A stretch of 64,000 nucleotides of DNA from Isoptericola halotolerans (lineage in GTDB: Bacteria > Actinomycetota > Actinomycetes > Actinomycetales > Cellulomonadaceae), in the NCBI RefSeq assembly GCF_013149785.1, contig NZ_JABEZU010000005.1, forward strand, positions 1 through 64,000. Reading direction: 5' to 3'. This document shows, in pieces, positions 10,071 through 17,478 of this stretch. Under the pieces are notes generated by a model, which was not told the origin of the DNA, searched no databases, and worked only from the letters and a program-made list of their open reading frames with translations. A program made the translations under genes and the position numbers. Position 1 is the first letter of the stretch. Each line of letters begins with the position of its first letter.

Positions 10071-10936
10071 GCAACCATGCAGTTCCTAGGTGCTGCCTGG
10101 CACCAAACGCGCCTGGTGGCGCTGATCATCTTCCTAGTCTCCGATCGGCATTCGCTACCGAACGGCCTGCGGACGAGGGAAGTAGTCCGATCGAACTATC
10201 TTTCGCTTCCATAAAGGCGATTCAAGACTTGGTTCATAGATCGTCGAGCGAATGGAGCCCGCATTACGGTTTGATTCTGGGCGCTTCGGCAGTTGCCGCT
10301 GCTGAAGACTATTTCAGATCGGTGCTTGTGGAGATTGCAAAGGCCTGCCCAACGGTGCGATCGCGTAGTCGAGACTTGGATGTGAAGATGTCCCACGTCC
10401 TCGACGGTTCGATCGATACAGCACTGCGGTCATCCTTGGACCAGGTTTCGTTCTCTAGCAATCGAGCAGTCCGTGAGTGGTCGAAGAAGTTATTGGGCAC
10501 GAAGGTTAGTGGTGACTCGACTCTGGCAAGGCTACTCGACGAATTCGAACGTGTTTGCCATGTGAGGCATTGTGCGACACATGCTGGCGGCTATGTCGGC
10601 GAAGGTAATGCTCGTGTTCTCGGCGTCGAGGCGGGCCGGTGGATATCTCTTGATTCAGCGAATGCGGTATATGAGATTCTCAGCGTAGTTGTGGCTACAA
10701 TACGCGCCTATAACCAGTTCGTGCTTGAGAGTGTACTTTCAGGCTGGCTGAACGATGGCATTCTGCTGGGTTCCTGGGGTCAAGACAAGAAGCTGTTTGA
10801 GAAAGTCTGGTCAGTGCTTCGTTGTAGGCAAGACATTGCCGCCGGTCGGGTTGGTTCGAGTGGGTATCCAGCGAATGGCTATCAAGCATATCGGGTTGTG
10901 CAAAGAGCGGCTTGTTCGCGCGCGGGAGGCGCATAG
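10067..10936 (+). CDS. HEPN-like protein, putative ribonuclease effector
   Basis: A 289-residue, mostly helical cytosolic protein with no confident family. Residues 167-172 read RHCATH, an Rx4H motif set in a VRHCATHAGG context like that of HEPN RNases (RiboL-PSP and MAE_28990-type). HEPN proteins are common toxins and effectors in anti-phage and toxin-antitoxin systems. The GTG start overlaps the ATPase stop (GTGA), so the two are co-translated. It shares the low GC of the ATPase gene and sits between two ilvD paralogues. The first ~45 residues look disordered and the true start could be later. HEPN assignment rests on the motif and helical pattern only. Confidence 0.55.
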   Translation: MSNHAVPRCCLAPNAPGGADHLPSLRSAFATERPADEGSSPIELSFASIKAIQDLVHRSSSEWSPHYGLILGASAVAAAEDYFRSVLVEIAKACPTVRSRSRDLDVKMSHVLDGSIDTALRSSLDQVSFSSNRAVREWSKKLLGTKVSGDSTLARLLDEFERVCHVRHCATHAGGYVGEGNARVLGVEAGRWISLDSANAVYEILSVVVATIRAYNQFVLESVLSGWLNDGILLGSWGQDKKLFEKVWSVLRCRQDIAAGRVGSSGYPANGYQAYRVVQRAACSRAGGA

Positions 10937-11019
10937 ATGCCGCTGAACAGGCTGGGAGCGCTTGGGCAGTGATGTCGCGTCGCTGGCGTCGTTGCCGGAG
11001 TAGTTCCCTAGACTTGGCC

Positions 11020-11025
11020 TAGGCT
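11020..11025 (+). promoter_or_regulatory. -10 box of second ilvD (leaderless)
   Basis: TAGGCT is six bases before the ATG of the second ilvD, with no ribosome site. It shows that this ilvD has its own promoter and does not depend on the foreign insert upstream. Confidence 0.5.
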
Positions 11026-11031
11026 CGGGCC

Positions 11032-12744
11032 ATGAGCGCCGACGCCGGAACCACGCCCGACATCAAGCCCCGTTCCCGCCAGGTCACCGACGGTCTGGAG
11101 GCCACCGCGGCGCGCGGCATGCTCCGCGCCGTCGGGCTGGGCGACGACGACTTCGCCAAGCCGCAGATCGGGGTGGCGAGCTCGTGGAACGAGATCACCC
11201 CGTGCAACCTCTCGCTCGACCGGCTCGCCGGCGCCGTGAAGAACGGTGTGCACGCCGGCGGGGGGTACCCGCTGGAGTTCGGCACGATCTCCGTCTCGGA
11301 CGGCATCTCGATGGGGCACGAGGGGATGCACTTCTCACTGGTCTCGCGTGACGTCATCGCCGACTCGGTCGAGACCGTGATGCAGGCCGAGCGTCTCGAC
11401 GGCTCCGTGCTGCTGGCCGGCTGCGACAAGTCGCTGCCCGGCATGCTCATGGCGGCCGCGCGGCTGGACCTCGCGAGCGTCTTCCTCTACGCGGGCTCGA
11501 TCATGCCGGGCTGGGTCAAGCTGTCGGACGGCACCGAGAAGGACGTCACGATCATCGACGCCTTCGAGGCCGTCGGGGCGTGCGCGCGCGGTCTGATGTC
11601 CCGCGAGGACGTGGACCGCATCGAGCGGGCGATCTGCCCGGGCGAGGGTGCCTGCGGCGGCATGTACACGGCCAACACGATGGCCTCGGCCGCCGAGGCG
11701 CTCGGCATGTCGCTGCCGGGGTCGGCCGCGCCTCCGTCGGCCGACCGTCGCCGGGACACGTTCGCGCACGCCTCCGGCGAGGCGGTCGTCGAGATGCTGC
11801 GCCGCGGCATCACCGCCCGCGACATCCTGACCAAGGAGGCGTTCGAGAACGCCATCGCCGTCGTCATGGCGTTCGGTGGCTCGACCAACGCCGTGCTGCA
11901 CCTGCTCGCCATCGCGCACGAGGCCGAGGTCGACCTCACGCTCGACGACTTCGACCGGGTCGCGAGCCGGGTGCCGCACCTGGGAGACCTCAAGCCGTTC
12001 GGCCGGTACGTGATGAACGACGTCGACCGGATCGGTGGGGTCCCGGTCATCATGAAGGCGCTGCTCGACGCCGGCCTGCTGCACGGCGACTGCCTCACGG
12101 TCACCGGCCGTACCGTCGCCGAGAACCTCGCGGAGATCGACCCGCCCGACCCCGACGGCAAGATCCTGCGGGCGCTCTCCGAGCCGATCCACCCCACCGG
12201 CGGCATCACGATCCTGCACGGGTCGCTGGCCCCGGAGGGCGCCGTCGTCAAGAGCGCCGGGTTCGACTCCGACGTCTTCGAGGGGACGGCGCGGGTGTTC
12301 GAGCGGGAGCGGGCCGCGCTGGACGCGCTGGAGGACGGCACGATCACCGCGGGCGACGTCGTCGTCATCCGCTACGAGGGGCCCAAGGGAGGGCCCGGGA
12401 TGCGCGAGATGCTCGCCATCACCGGCGCGATCAAGGGCGCCGGGCTCGGCAAGGACGTCCTGCTGATCACCGACGGCCGGTTCTCCGGGGGGACCACCGG
12501 GCTGTGCGTGGGGCACATCGCGCCCGAGGCGGTCGACGCCGGCCCGATCGCGTTCGTGCGCGACGGCGACCGCATCCGCCTGGACGTGGCCGCCAAGACG
12601 CTGGACGTGCTCGTCGACGACGAGGTGCTCGCCGCGCGCCGGGCCGAGGGCTGGTCGCCGGTGCCGCACGGCTACACGCGCGGGGTGCTCGCGAAGTACA
12701 CGAAGCTGGTGCAGTCGGCCTCCCGGGGCGCCGTGCTCGGCTGA
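11032..12744 (+). CDS. ilvD: Dihydroxy-acid dehydratase, mycobacterial/plant type
   Basis: A second IlvD/Edd-family dehydratase of 570 residues. Three cysteines expected for a [2Fe-2S] dehydratase are present: Cys58 in ITPCNLSLD, Cys131 in [10 protein letters not shown] and Cys208 in [22 protein letters not shown] is near the C-terminus. This is the arrangement of the oxygen-tolerant mycobacterial and plant enzymes. It probably makes the same branched-chain keto acids as the first IlvD, but sugar-acid dehydratase activity is possible in this superfamily. Confidence 0.92.
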   Translation: MSADAGTTPDIKPRSRQVTDGLEATAARGMLRAVGLGDDDFAKPQIGVASSWNEITPCNLSLDRLAGAVKNGVHAGGGYPLEFGTISVSDGISMGHEGMHFSLVSRDVIADSVETVMQAERLDGSVLLAGCDKSLPGMLMAAARLDLASVFLYAGSIMPGWVKLSDGTEKDVTIIDAFEAVGACARGLMSREDVDRIERAICPGEGACGGMYTANTMASAAEALGMSLPGSAAPPSADRRRDTFAHASGEAVVEMLRRGITARDILTKEAFENAIAVVMAFGGSTNAVLHLLAIAHEAEVDLTLDDFDRVASRVPHLGDLKPFGRYVMNDVDRIGGVPVIMKALLDAGLLHGDCLTVTGRTVAENLAEIDPPDPDGKILRALSEPIHPTGGITILHGSLAPEGAVVKSAGFDSDVFEGTARVFERERAALDALEDGTITAGDVVVIRYEGPKGGPGMREMLAITGAIKGAGLGKDVLLITDGRFSGGTTGLCVGHIAPEAVDAGPIAFVRDGDRIRLDVAAKTLDVLVDDEVLAARRAEGWSPVPHGYTRGVLAKYTKLVQSASRGAVLG

Positions 12745-12824
12745 GCTGGAGAGGACGCCGCAGGGACGTTCCGCCTGGTGGCGGCGGTGGCCCGGTCGGT
12801 CGCGAGCATGAGAGCCTGCGGTCC

Positions 12825-13613
12825 GTGACCGCGACCCGCAAGCTCGTGCCCGCTGCCTCCCTCGTCGTCCTGGCGCTCCTGACGGGCGGGTGCGGCACCG
12901 ACGTCGACGGCGGGGGAGCACCGGACGGCGGCTCGAGCCAGACCCCGGTCGCCGGTGCCGAGGCGTCGGCCGAGCCCAGCCCGGAACCGACGGCGGAGCC
13001 GGAGGTCGAGGAGCCCGAGGAGGAGCCCGCGCCGGAACGGCCGACCGCCCCGCCGGAGAAGTCCGTCGCCGCGGGCACGGTCGCGGAGGGCAGCGCCGCC
13101 ACGGCCGAGGGGAAGGGTGACGCCGAGGTGACCTTCGAGCGTGACGGCGAGTTCGCCGTCGTCGTCGAGCTCGACTGCGCGCGCTGCGAGGGGCCCACGG
13201 TGCTGACCGGTCCTGACCGGATGACCCCCTTCGGCGAGGCGGACGGTGCGCTGACCGGCGAGTACCTCATGGACGTCTTCCAGGACAGCGAGCCCGAGCA
13301 GTCCCTGTGGGTCGCCGCCGACGGGCCGTGGAGCCTGCGGCTCTCGTCCTGGAACGACCTGACGCCCGAGCCGGGCCCGTGGTCCGGCAGCGGGTCGACG
13401 GTGATCTTCCTCGGCGGCGACGCCGAGACGGCGGAGGTCTCCTGGACGCCCGCCGGGGCGGGCGACTCCTTCCAGGGCCGCTACTTCGGCACCGAGGAGG
13501 CCGCGGCACGGATGTTCGGGGACAGCGAGGAGTTCACCGACGACATCGAGCTGGCCCAGCCCGGCGTCCTGGCGATCACCACCGACGGCGAGTGGAGCAT
13601 CACCCCCGGCTGA
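12825..13613 (+). CDS. Secreted lipoprotein, function unknown
   Basis: The 262-residue product starts with a lipoprotein signal (ATRKLV, a hydrophobic core and the lipobox LLTGGC), so it is probably anchored outside the membrane. A Pro/Glu-rich low-complexity linker (about residues 40-85) precedes a folded part of about 160 residues that contains a CARC pair and a repeated DGPWSLRL / DGEWSIT pattern, suggesting a beta-sandwich. No family is recognised. GTG 12825 was chosen because it gives the shortest complete signal peptide. Confidence 0.7.
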   Translation: MTATRKLVPAASLVVLALLTGGCGTDVDGGGAPDGGSSQTPVAGAEASAEPSPEPTAEPEVEEPEEEPAPERPTAPPEKSVAAGTVAEGSAATAEGKGDAEVTFERDGEFAVVVELDCARCEGPTVLTGPDRMTPFGEADGALTGEYLMDVFQDSEPEQSLWVAADGPWSLRLSSWNDLTPEPGPWSGSGSTVIFLGGDAETAEVSWTPAGAGDSFQGRYFGTEEAAARMFGDSEEFTDDIELAQPGVLAITTDGEWSITPG

Positions 13614-13625
13614 TTCGCTCGGTGC

Positions 13626-13655
13626 GGAGCGGAGCGGAGCGGAGCGGCGCGGCGC
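13626..13655 (+). repeat. Pentanucleotide tandem repeat
   Basis: Four GGAGC units followed by two GGCGC units lie between the lipoprotein stop and the pterin dehydratase gene. It is short and intergenic. No function is evident. Confidence 0.8.
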
Positions 13656-13713
13656 GGTGTCCGGACGGCGTGTGTCGGACGCCGGCCCTAGCGTGGAGCG
13701 CGGAGGTGTCATC

Positions 13714-14388
13714 ATGAGCGACCAGATCACCCCGGCCGCCTTCCGGGCGGCCGAGGGCACGGACGAATGGCGGGTGCTCGCCGACCTGCGGGCGACGGCG
13801 GTCTTCCGCACCGGGAGCTTCACCACGGGTGTCCAGCTCGTCGAGGCGATCGGCGAGCTGGCCGAGGCCGCGAACCACCACCCCGACGTCGACCTGCGCT
13901 ACGGGGCCGTGACGGTGCGGCTGACCTCGCACGACGTCGGCGGGCTGAGCGAGCGGGACGTGGCGCTCGCAGCGCGCATCTCGCAGGCCGCGCGCGAGCT
14001 CGACGTCCCGGCCGACCCGGGGGCCGCGACCGCGCTCACCCTCGGCATCGACGTGCTCGACGGGCCGGCCGTCCAGCCGTTCTGGCGGGCCGTCCTCGGC
14101 TACGAGGTGACCGGCAGGGTCGACCCCGACGACGCCGCCCCCGCCGTCGTGGACCCCTCGGGTGCGCTGCCGACGATCTGGTTCCAGCAGATGGACTCGC
14201 CACGCGAGCAGCGCAACCGGATCCACCTCGACGTCTACGTCGGCCACGACGTCGCCGAGCAGCGCGTCGCCGACGCCGTGGCGGCCGGCGGCAGGCTCGT
14301 CACCGACGAGTTCGCCCCCGCCTGGTGGGTCCTGGCCGACGTCGAGGGGAACGAGGCCTGCGTCTGCACCTGGCCGCCGTCCGACTGA
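13714..14388 (+). CDS. Pterin-4a-carbinolamine dehydratase / VOC domain fusion
   Basis: A 224-residue two-domain protein. Residues 1-95 resemble pterin-4a-carbinolamine dehydratase, with the signature EAANHHPDVDLRY and VTVRLTSHD. Residues 110-224 form a glyoxalase/VOC half with HLDVYVGHDVAEQRV and a terminal glutamate-containing DVEGNEACVCTW. PCD recycles 4a-hydroxytetrahydropterin or acts as a small scaffold; the VOC half's substrate is unknown. GGAGG eight bases before ATG 13714 sets the start. Confidence 0.88.
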   Translation: MSDQITPAAFRAAEGTDEWRVLADLRATAVFRTGSFTTGVQLVEAIGELAEAANHHPDVDLRYGAVTVRLTSHDVGGLSERDVALAARISQAARELDVPADPGAATALTLGIDVLDGPAVQPFWRAVLGYEVTGRVDPDDAAPAVVDPSGALPTIWFQQMDSPREQRNRIHLDVYVGHDVAEQRVADAVAAGGRLVTDEFAPAWWVLADVEGNEACVCTWPPSD

Positions 14389-14424
14389 CCGGTGGACGGC
14401 CGGTCCGCGACGGGCGGACGCGGC

Positions 14425-14430
14425 TACCCT
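14425..14430 (+). promoter_or_regulatory. -10 box of the ketosynthase operon (leaderless)
   Basis: TACCCT is seven bases before the GTG start of the ketosynthase III gene and there is no ribosome site, so the operon mRNA is probably leaderless. Confidence 0.45.
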
Positions 14431-14437
14431 GTCGCGG

Positions 14438-15532
14438 GTGCCAGTCGCTCCGCCGCCGTCCGCCGCGGCCACGCCCCCCGAGACGTCGACGACGTCGGTG
14501 ATCGCCGCCGTCGGGGTCCACCTGCCGGCTCGGACGCTCGACGTGCGTTCCGTCGAGCTCGAGCTCGCCGCGCGCAACCCCGGCGCCGTCCCCCGGGTGC
14601 CCATGGTGTCGCGGCTGACGGGGGTGCGCCGGGTGCACGTCCTGCCGGACTCCTGGGACGCGTCCGACCTCGCCGTCGCCGCCGCGGAGAAGCTCCTCGC
14701 CGCGGAAGGGCTGGCCGTCGACGACGTCGACCTGCTGCTGTTCGCCTCCGCCACCCAGGACATGATCGAGCCCGCGACGAGCCACATCGTCGCGGCGAAG
14801 CTCGGGATGCGGACGCCCGTCATGGACGTCAAGAACGCGTGCAACTCGGTGCTGAACGGGATCGAGGTCGCCGACGCGCTCATCGGCACCGGTCGGTACG
14901 GCACCGTCCTGGTCGCGTGCGGCGAGGCGCCGTCGCGGGGGGTCCGCCGGGACGTGCCCGACCGGGCGGCCTACCTGCTCTCGGCACCCGGCTACACGAT
15001 GTCGGACGCCGGCGCGGCCGTCCTGGTGCGTCGTGCCACCGCGGACGAGGCGGGCGCGGTGGACGAGCGCGGGCGACCGGCGCCCCGCGGCATCCTCGCG
15101 AGCGCCTTCGGTGCGGACTCCACCCACTGGGACGTCGGGATGCTGCCGGGCGGCGGCACGGCCCACCCGCGCGACCCCGACAAGACGTACTTCGAGATCG
15201 ACGGGTCGCGGCTGCGCGAGGCGTTCCTCGCGCTCGGCCCGGACGTGGTGCTGGAGGCGCTACGACGGGCGGGCGTCACCTGGGACGACGTCGCGCTCGT
15301 CGCGGTCCACCAGGTGGCCGTCGCCTACCTCGAGGACGTGCGCGTCGCGCTCGGCCTGCCGGCCGGCCGCACCCTCGTCACCGTCGCCGAGCACGGCAAC
15401 GTCGCCTCGGCCATCCTGCCGCTGCAGCTGCGCACCGCGCTCGACACCGGACGGGTCGGCCCCGGGGACCTGGTGGTGCTCGTCGGCCTGGCGGGCGGCA
15501 TCAGCATCGGTGCGACGGTGGTCCGGCTGTGA
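14438..15532 (+). CDS. Ketoacyl-ACP synthase III / OleA-like thiolase
   Basis: A 364-residue FabH/OleA-superfamily enzyme, which condenses acyl thioesters. The catalytic triad can be placed: Cys135 in VKNACNSVLNG, His291 in VAVHQVAVAY and Asn321 in AEHGNVASAILPLQL. The context of Cys135 and the downstream OleC-like adenylating enzyme favour an OleA-like head-to-head condensing role over housekeeping FabH, since no fab genes are near. Its stop overlaps the glycosyltransferase start (GTGA), the first of three such overlaps in a four-gene operon. Confidence 0.8.
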   Translation: MPVAPPPSAAATPPETSTTSVIAAVGVHLPARTLDVRSVELELAARNPGAVPRVPMVSRLTGVRRVHVLPDSWDASDLAVAAAEKLLAAEGLAVDDVDLLLFASATQDMIEPATSHIVAAKLGMRTPVMDVKNACNSVLNGIEVADALIGTGRYGTVLVACGEAPSRGVRRDVPDRAAYLLSAPGYTMSDAGAAVLVRRATADEAGAVDERGRPAPRGILASAFGADSTHWDVGMLPGGGTAHPRDPDKTYFEIDGSRLREAFLALGPDVVLEALRRAGVTWDDVALVAVHQVAVAYLEDVRVALGLPAGRTLVTVAEHGNVASAILPLQLRTALDTGRVGPGDLVVLVGLAGGISIGATVVRL

Positions 15533-16297
15533 GCGGCTCGTCAGGGCCCTCGACGTCCCGTGCTCCCCGGCGGCTGGCCGTGGTGGTCCCGGCGCGCGAC
15601 GAGGCGCACGGGATCGGCGCGACCCTGGCTGCGTTGCGCGACCAGCACGACACCGACTTCGACCTGGTGGTGGTGGACAACGGTTCGTCGGACGGGACCG
15701 GTGCGCTCGTGCGCGCCACGGCCGCGGACTGGGGCATGACCGCAGAAGGGCACCGGCGCCGCCGCCGACACGGGGATCCGGGCGGCGATCGCTGCCGGGG
15801 CGACGCACCTCGCGCGCACCGACGCCGACTGCCTGCCGGCCCCCGACTGGACGGTCCGGGTCCGGGCCGCGTTCGACGCGGGGCACGACCTCGTCGCCGG
15901 CCGCCTGGTGGCCCGCACCGACGACCTGCCGGTGTCCCGTGTCCAGCAGGCCGTGCTGGCGTCCGCCGTCGTCGTGGCCAGCACCTTCGGGAGGTTCCGG
16001 CCCGGCAACCAGGACCCTGCCTACCGCGGGCCCTACGTGATGGCACCGGGCTGCAACATGGCGATCACCGCCGCGCTGTACGAGGCGGCCGGCGGCTTCC
16101 CGCGCACCGCCATCGAGGACGTCCACGAGGACCGTGCCCTGGTCAACGCGGTGCGCCGCCTGACCACGCGCTACGGCGCGCACCGCGAGGTCGTCGTGCG
16201 CGCGTCGGCGCGCCGGGCCCACGCCTGGGGTCTGGTGCGCACCCTGGGCTGGTACGCCGACCACCGCTACCGGCCCGACGTCGTGGACATCCGATGA
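15529..16297 (+). pseudogene. Family 2 glycosyltransferase, frameshifted
   Basis: The first part (from GTG 15529) gives a GT-A start, RRLAVVVPARDEAHGIGATL and VVVDNGSSDGTGALV. Near 15738-15755 the conserved reading moves to another frame, where it continues PQKGTGAAADTGIRAAI, then ARTDADCLP and WTVRVRAAF to the stop at 16297. Without the shift the first frame loses all similarity. One extra or two missing bases would explain it. It is either a real inactivating mutation or a sequencing error. The gene sits inside a coupled operon, ending in an ATGA overlap with the P450, so a working copy was surely ancestral. Confidence 0.72.
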
Positions 16298-17478
16298 CGG
16301 CGCTGCGGTGGGAGGAGCGCGTCCAGCGCGGCGCGCACCCCGTCGCGTACCCGGCCATCCGCGCGCTGCGCCGGCTCGGCCCGGTCGTCCGGGTCCCCGG
16401 CATCGGCGTGGTGGTGTCCGACGCCGCGACCGCGCGCGAGGTGCTGCTCGACACCGAGCACTTCTCCAAGGTCGGGCCCGGTGCGCCGTCGGACCTGTGG
16501 ACGCCCGTGCTGGGCCCGTCCGTGCTGCTCAACATGGAGGGCGTCGACCACGCCCGCCTGCGCCGCACGCTGGCGAGCCTTTTCACCCAGCGGGCCGTGC
16601 GCGAGCTGGTCGCCGTGAGCGTGCCCGAGGCGCTGTCGAGCCTGCCGGGGCGCCTGCTGGCGGGGGAGCGGGTGGACCTCGCCGAGGAGACCGCCACCAT
16701 CGCCGGCACGGTGATCTGCGCGATGACCGGTCTGCCTCCCACGGACTCCGCCGTCCGCGAGGCGATGGCCGCTGCCGGGTCCGTCGTCGGGCTCGTGCGC
16801 CTGCACCGCCACAGCCTGACCGCCTCCCAGGTGCGGCACGCCCGTGCGGTGCTGGCGCGGCTGTCGGCCCCGGCCCGGGCGGCCTACCGGGACGGCGACC
16901 CCACGACCGTCCCGGGCCGGATGCGCGAGCTGGGGCTGTCCGAGGACGAGGCCCTCGGCGCGGTGGGGGCCTTCGTGCTCACCGGCACCGAGACCATCCA
17001 GTCGTTCGTCCCCCGGCTGGTGGCGATCGCCGCGGACACCGGCTGGCTCGACCGGCTGCTCGACGCCGACCCGACGACCACCGACGGGGTGGCCCTGCGC
17101 GTCCGCGTCGTCGAGGAGGCGCTCCGCCTCACGGCGCCGACGCCGGCGATGCTCCGCTCCGTGCGCGCGGACGCCGCGGTGGGCGGGGTGCCCGTGCGCG
17201 CCGGGGACCGCGTCGTCATCGCGACGATCTCGTGCTGCCGCGACGCCGGCCCGTTCGACCCGACCTCCCCGGCCGACGCCGCGGTGCGGCACCTGTGGTT
17301 CGGCGCCGGTCCCCACTTCTGCCTCGGGATGCCGCTGGCGCTGGCGCAGGTCGACGCCGTGCTGGACGCCCTGCGGTCCGTCGCCGTGGCGGGGCGAGCG
17401 CTGCGGGTCGTCGACCGGTCGGTGGCGCGCGGTGTCCTCATCCCCGCCTACCGCTCGTTGACCGTGGAGGCCGCATGA
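16294..17478 (+). CDS. Cytochrome P450
   Basis: A 394-residue bacterial P450 monooxygenase. The heme ligand Cys343 lies in FGAGPHFCLGMPLAL; the ExxR pair is in VEEALRLTAP, and the I-helix oxygen-binding region is AFVLTGTETIQSF. No membrane anchor is present, so it is soluble and needs a ferredoxin partner, none of which is encoded nearby. Start and stop overlap the flanking genes by ATGA, so it is made together with the condensing and adenylating enzymes, probably to oxidise their product. Confidence 0.92.
   Translation: MTALRWEERVQRGAHPVAYPAIRALRRLGPVVRVPGIGVVVSDAATAREVLLDTEHFSKVGPGAPSDLWTPVLGPSVLLNMEGVDHARLRRTLASLFTQRAVRELVAVSVPEALSSLPGRLLAGERVDLAEETATIAGTVICAMTGLPPTDSAVREAMAAAGSVVGLVRLHRHSLTASQVRHARAVLARLSAPARAAYRDGDPTTVPGRMRELGLSEDEALGAVGAFVLTGTETIQSFVPRLVAIAADTGWLDRLLDADPTTTDGVALRVRVVEEALRLTAPTPAMLRSVRADAAVGGVPVRAGDRVVIATISCCRDAGPFDPTSPADAAVRHLWFGAGPHFCLGMPLALAQVDAVLDALRSVAVAGRALRVVDRSVARGVLIPAYRSLTVEAA

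Noticed and set aside
14392-16293. Very long open frame that runs through the ketosynthase gene into the glycosyltransferase and P450 frame
   Set aside because: Its translation over the ketosynthase is an Arg/Gly/Ala-rich shadow of the true frame; only the GT start and the P450 part are real.
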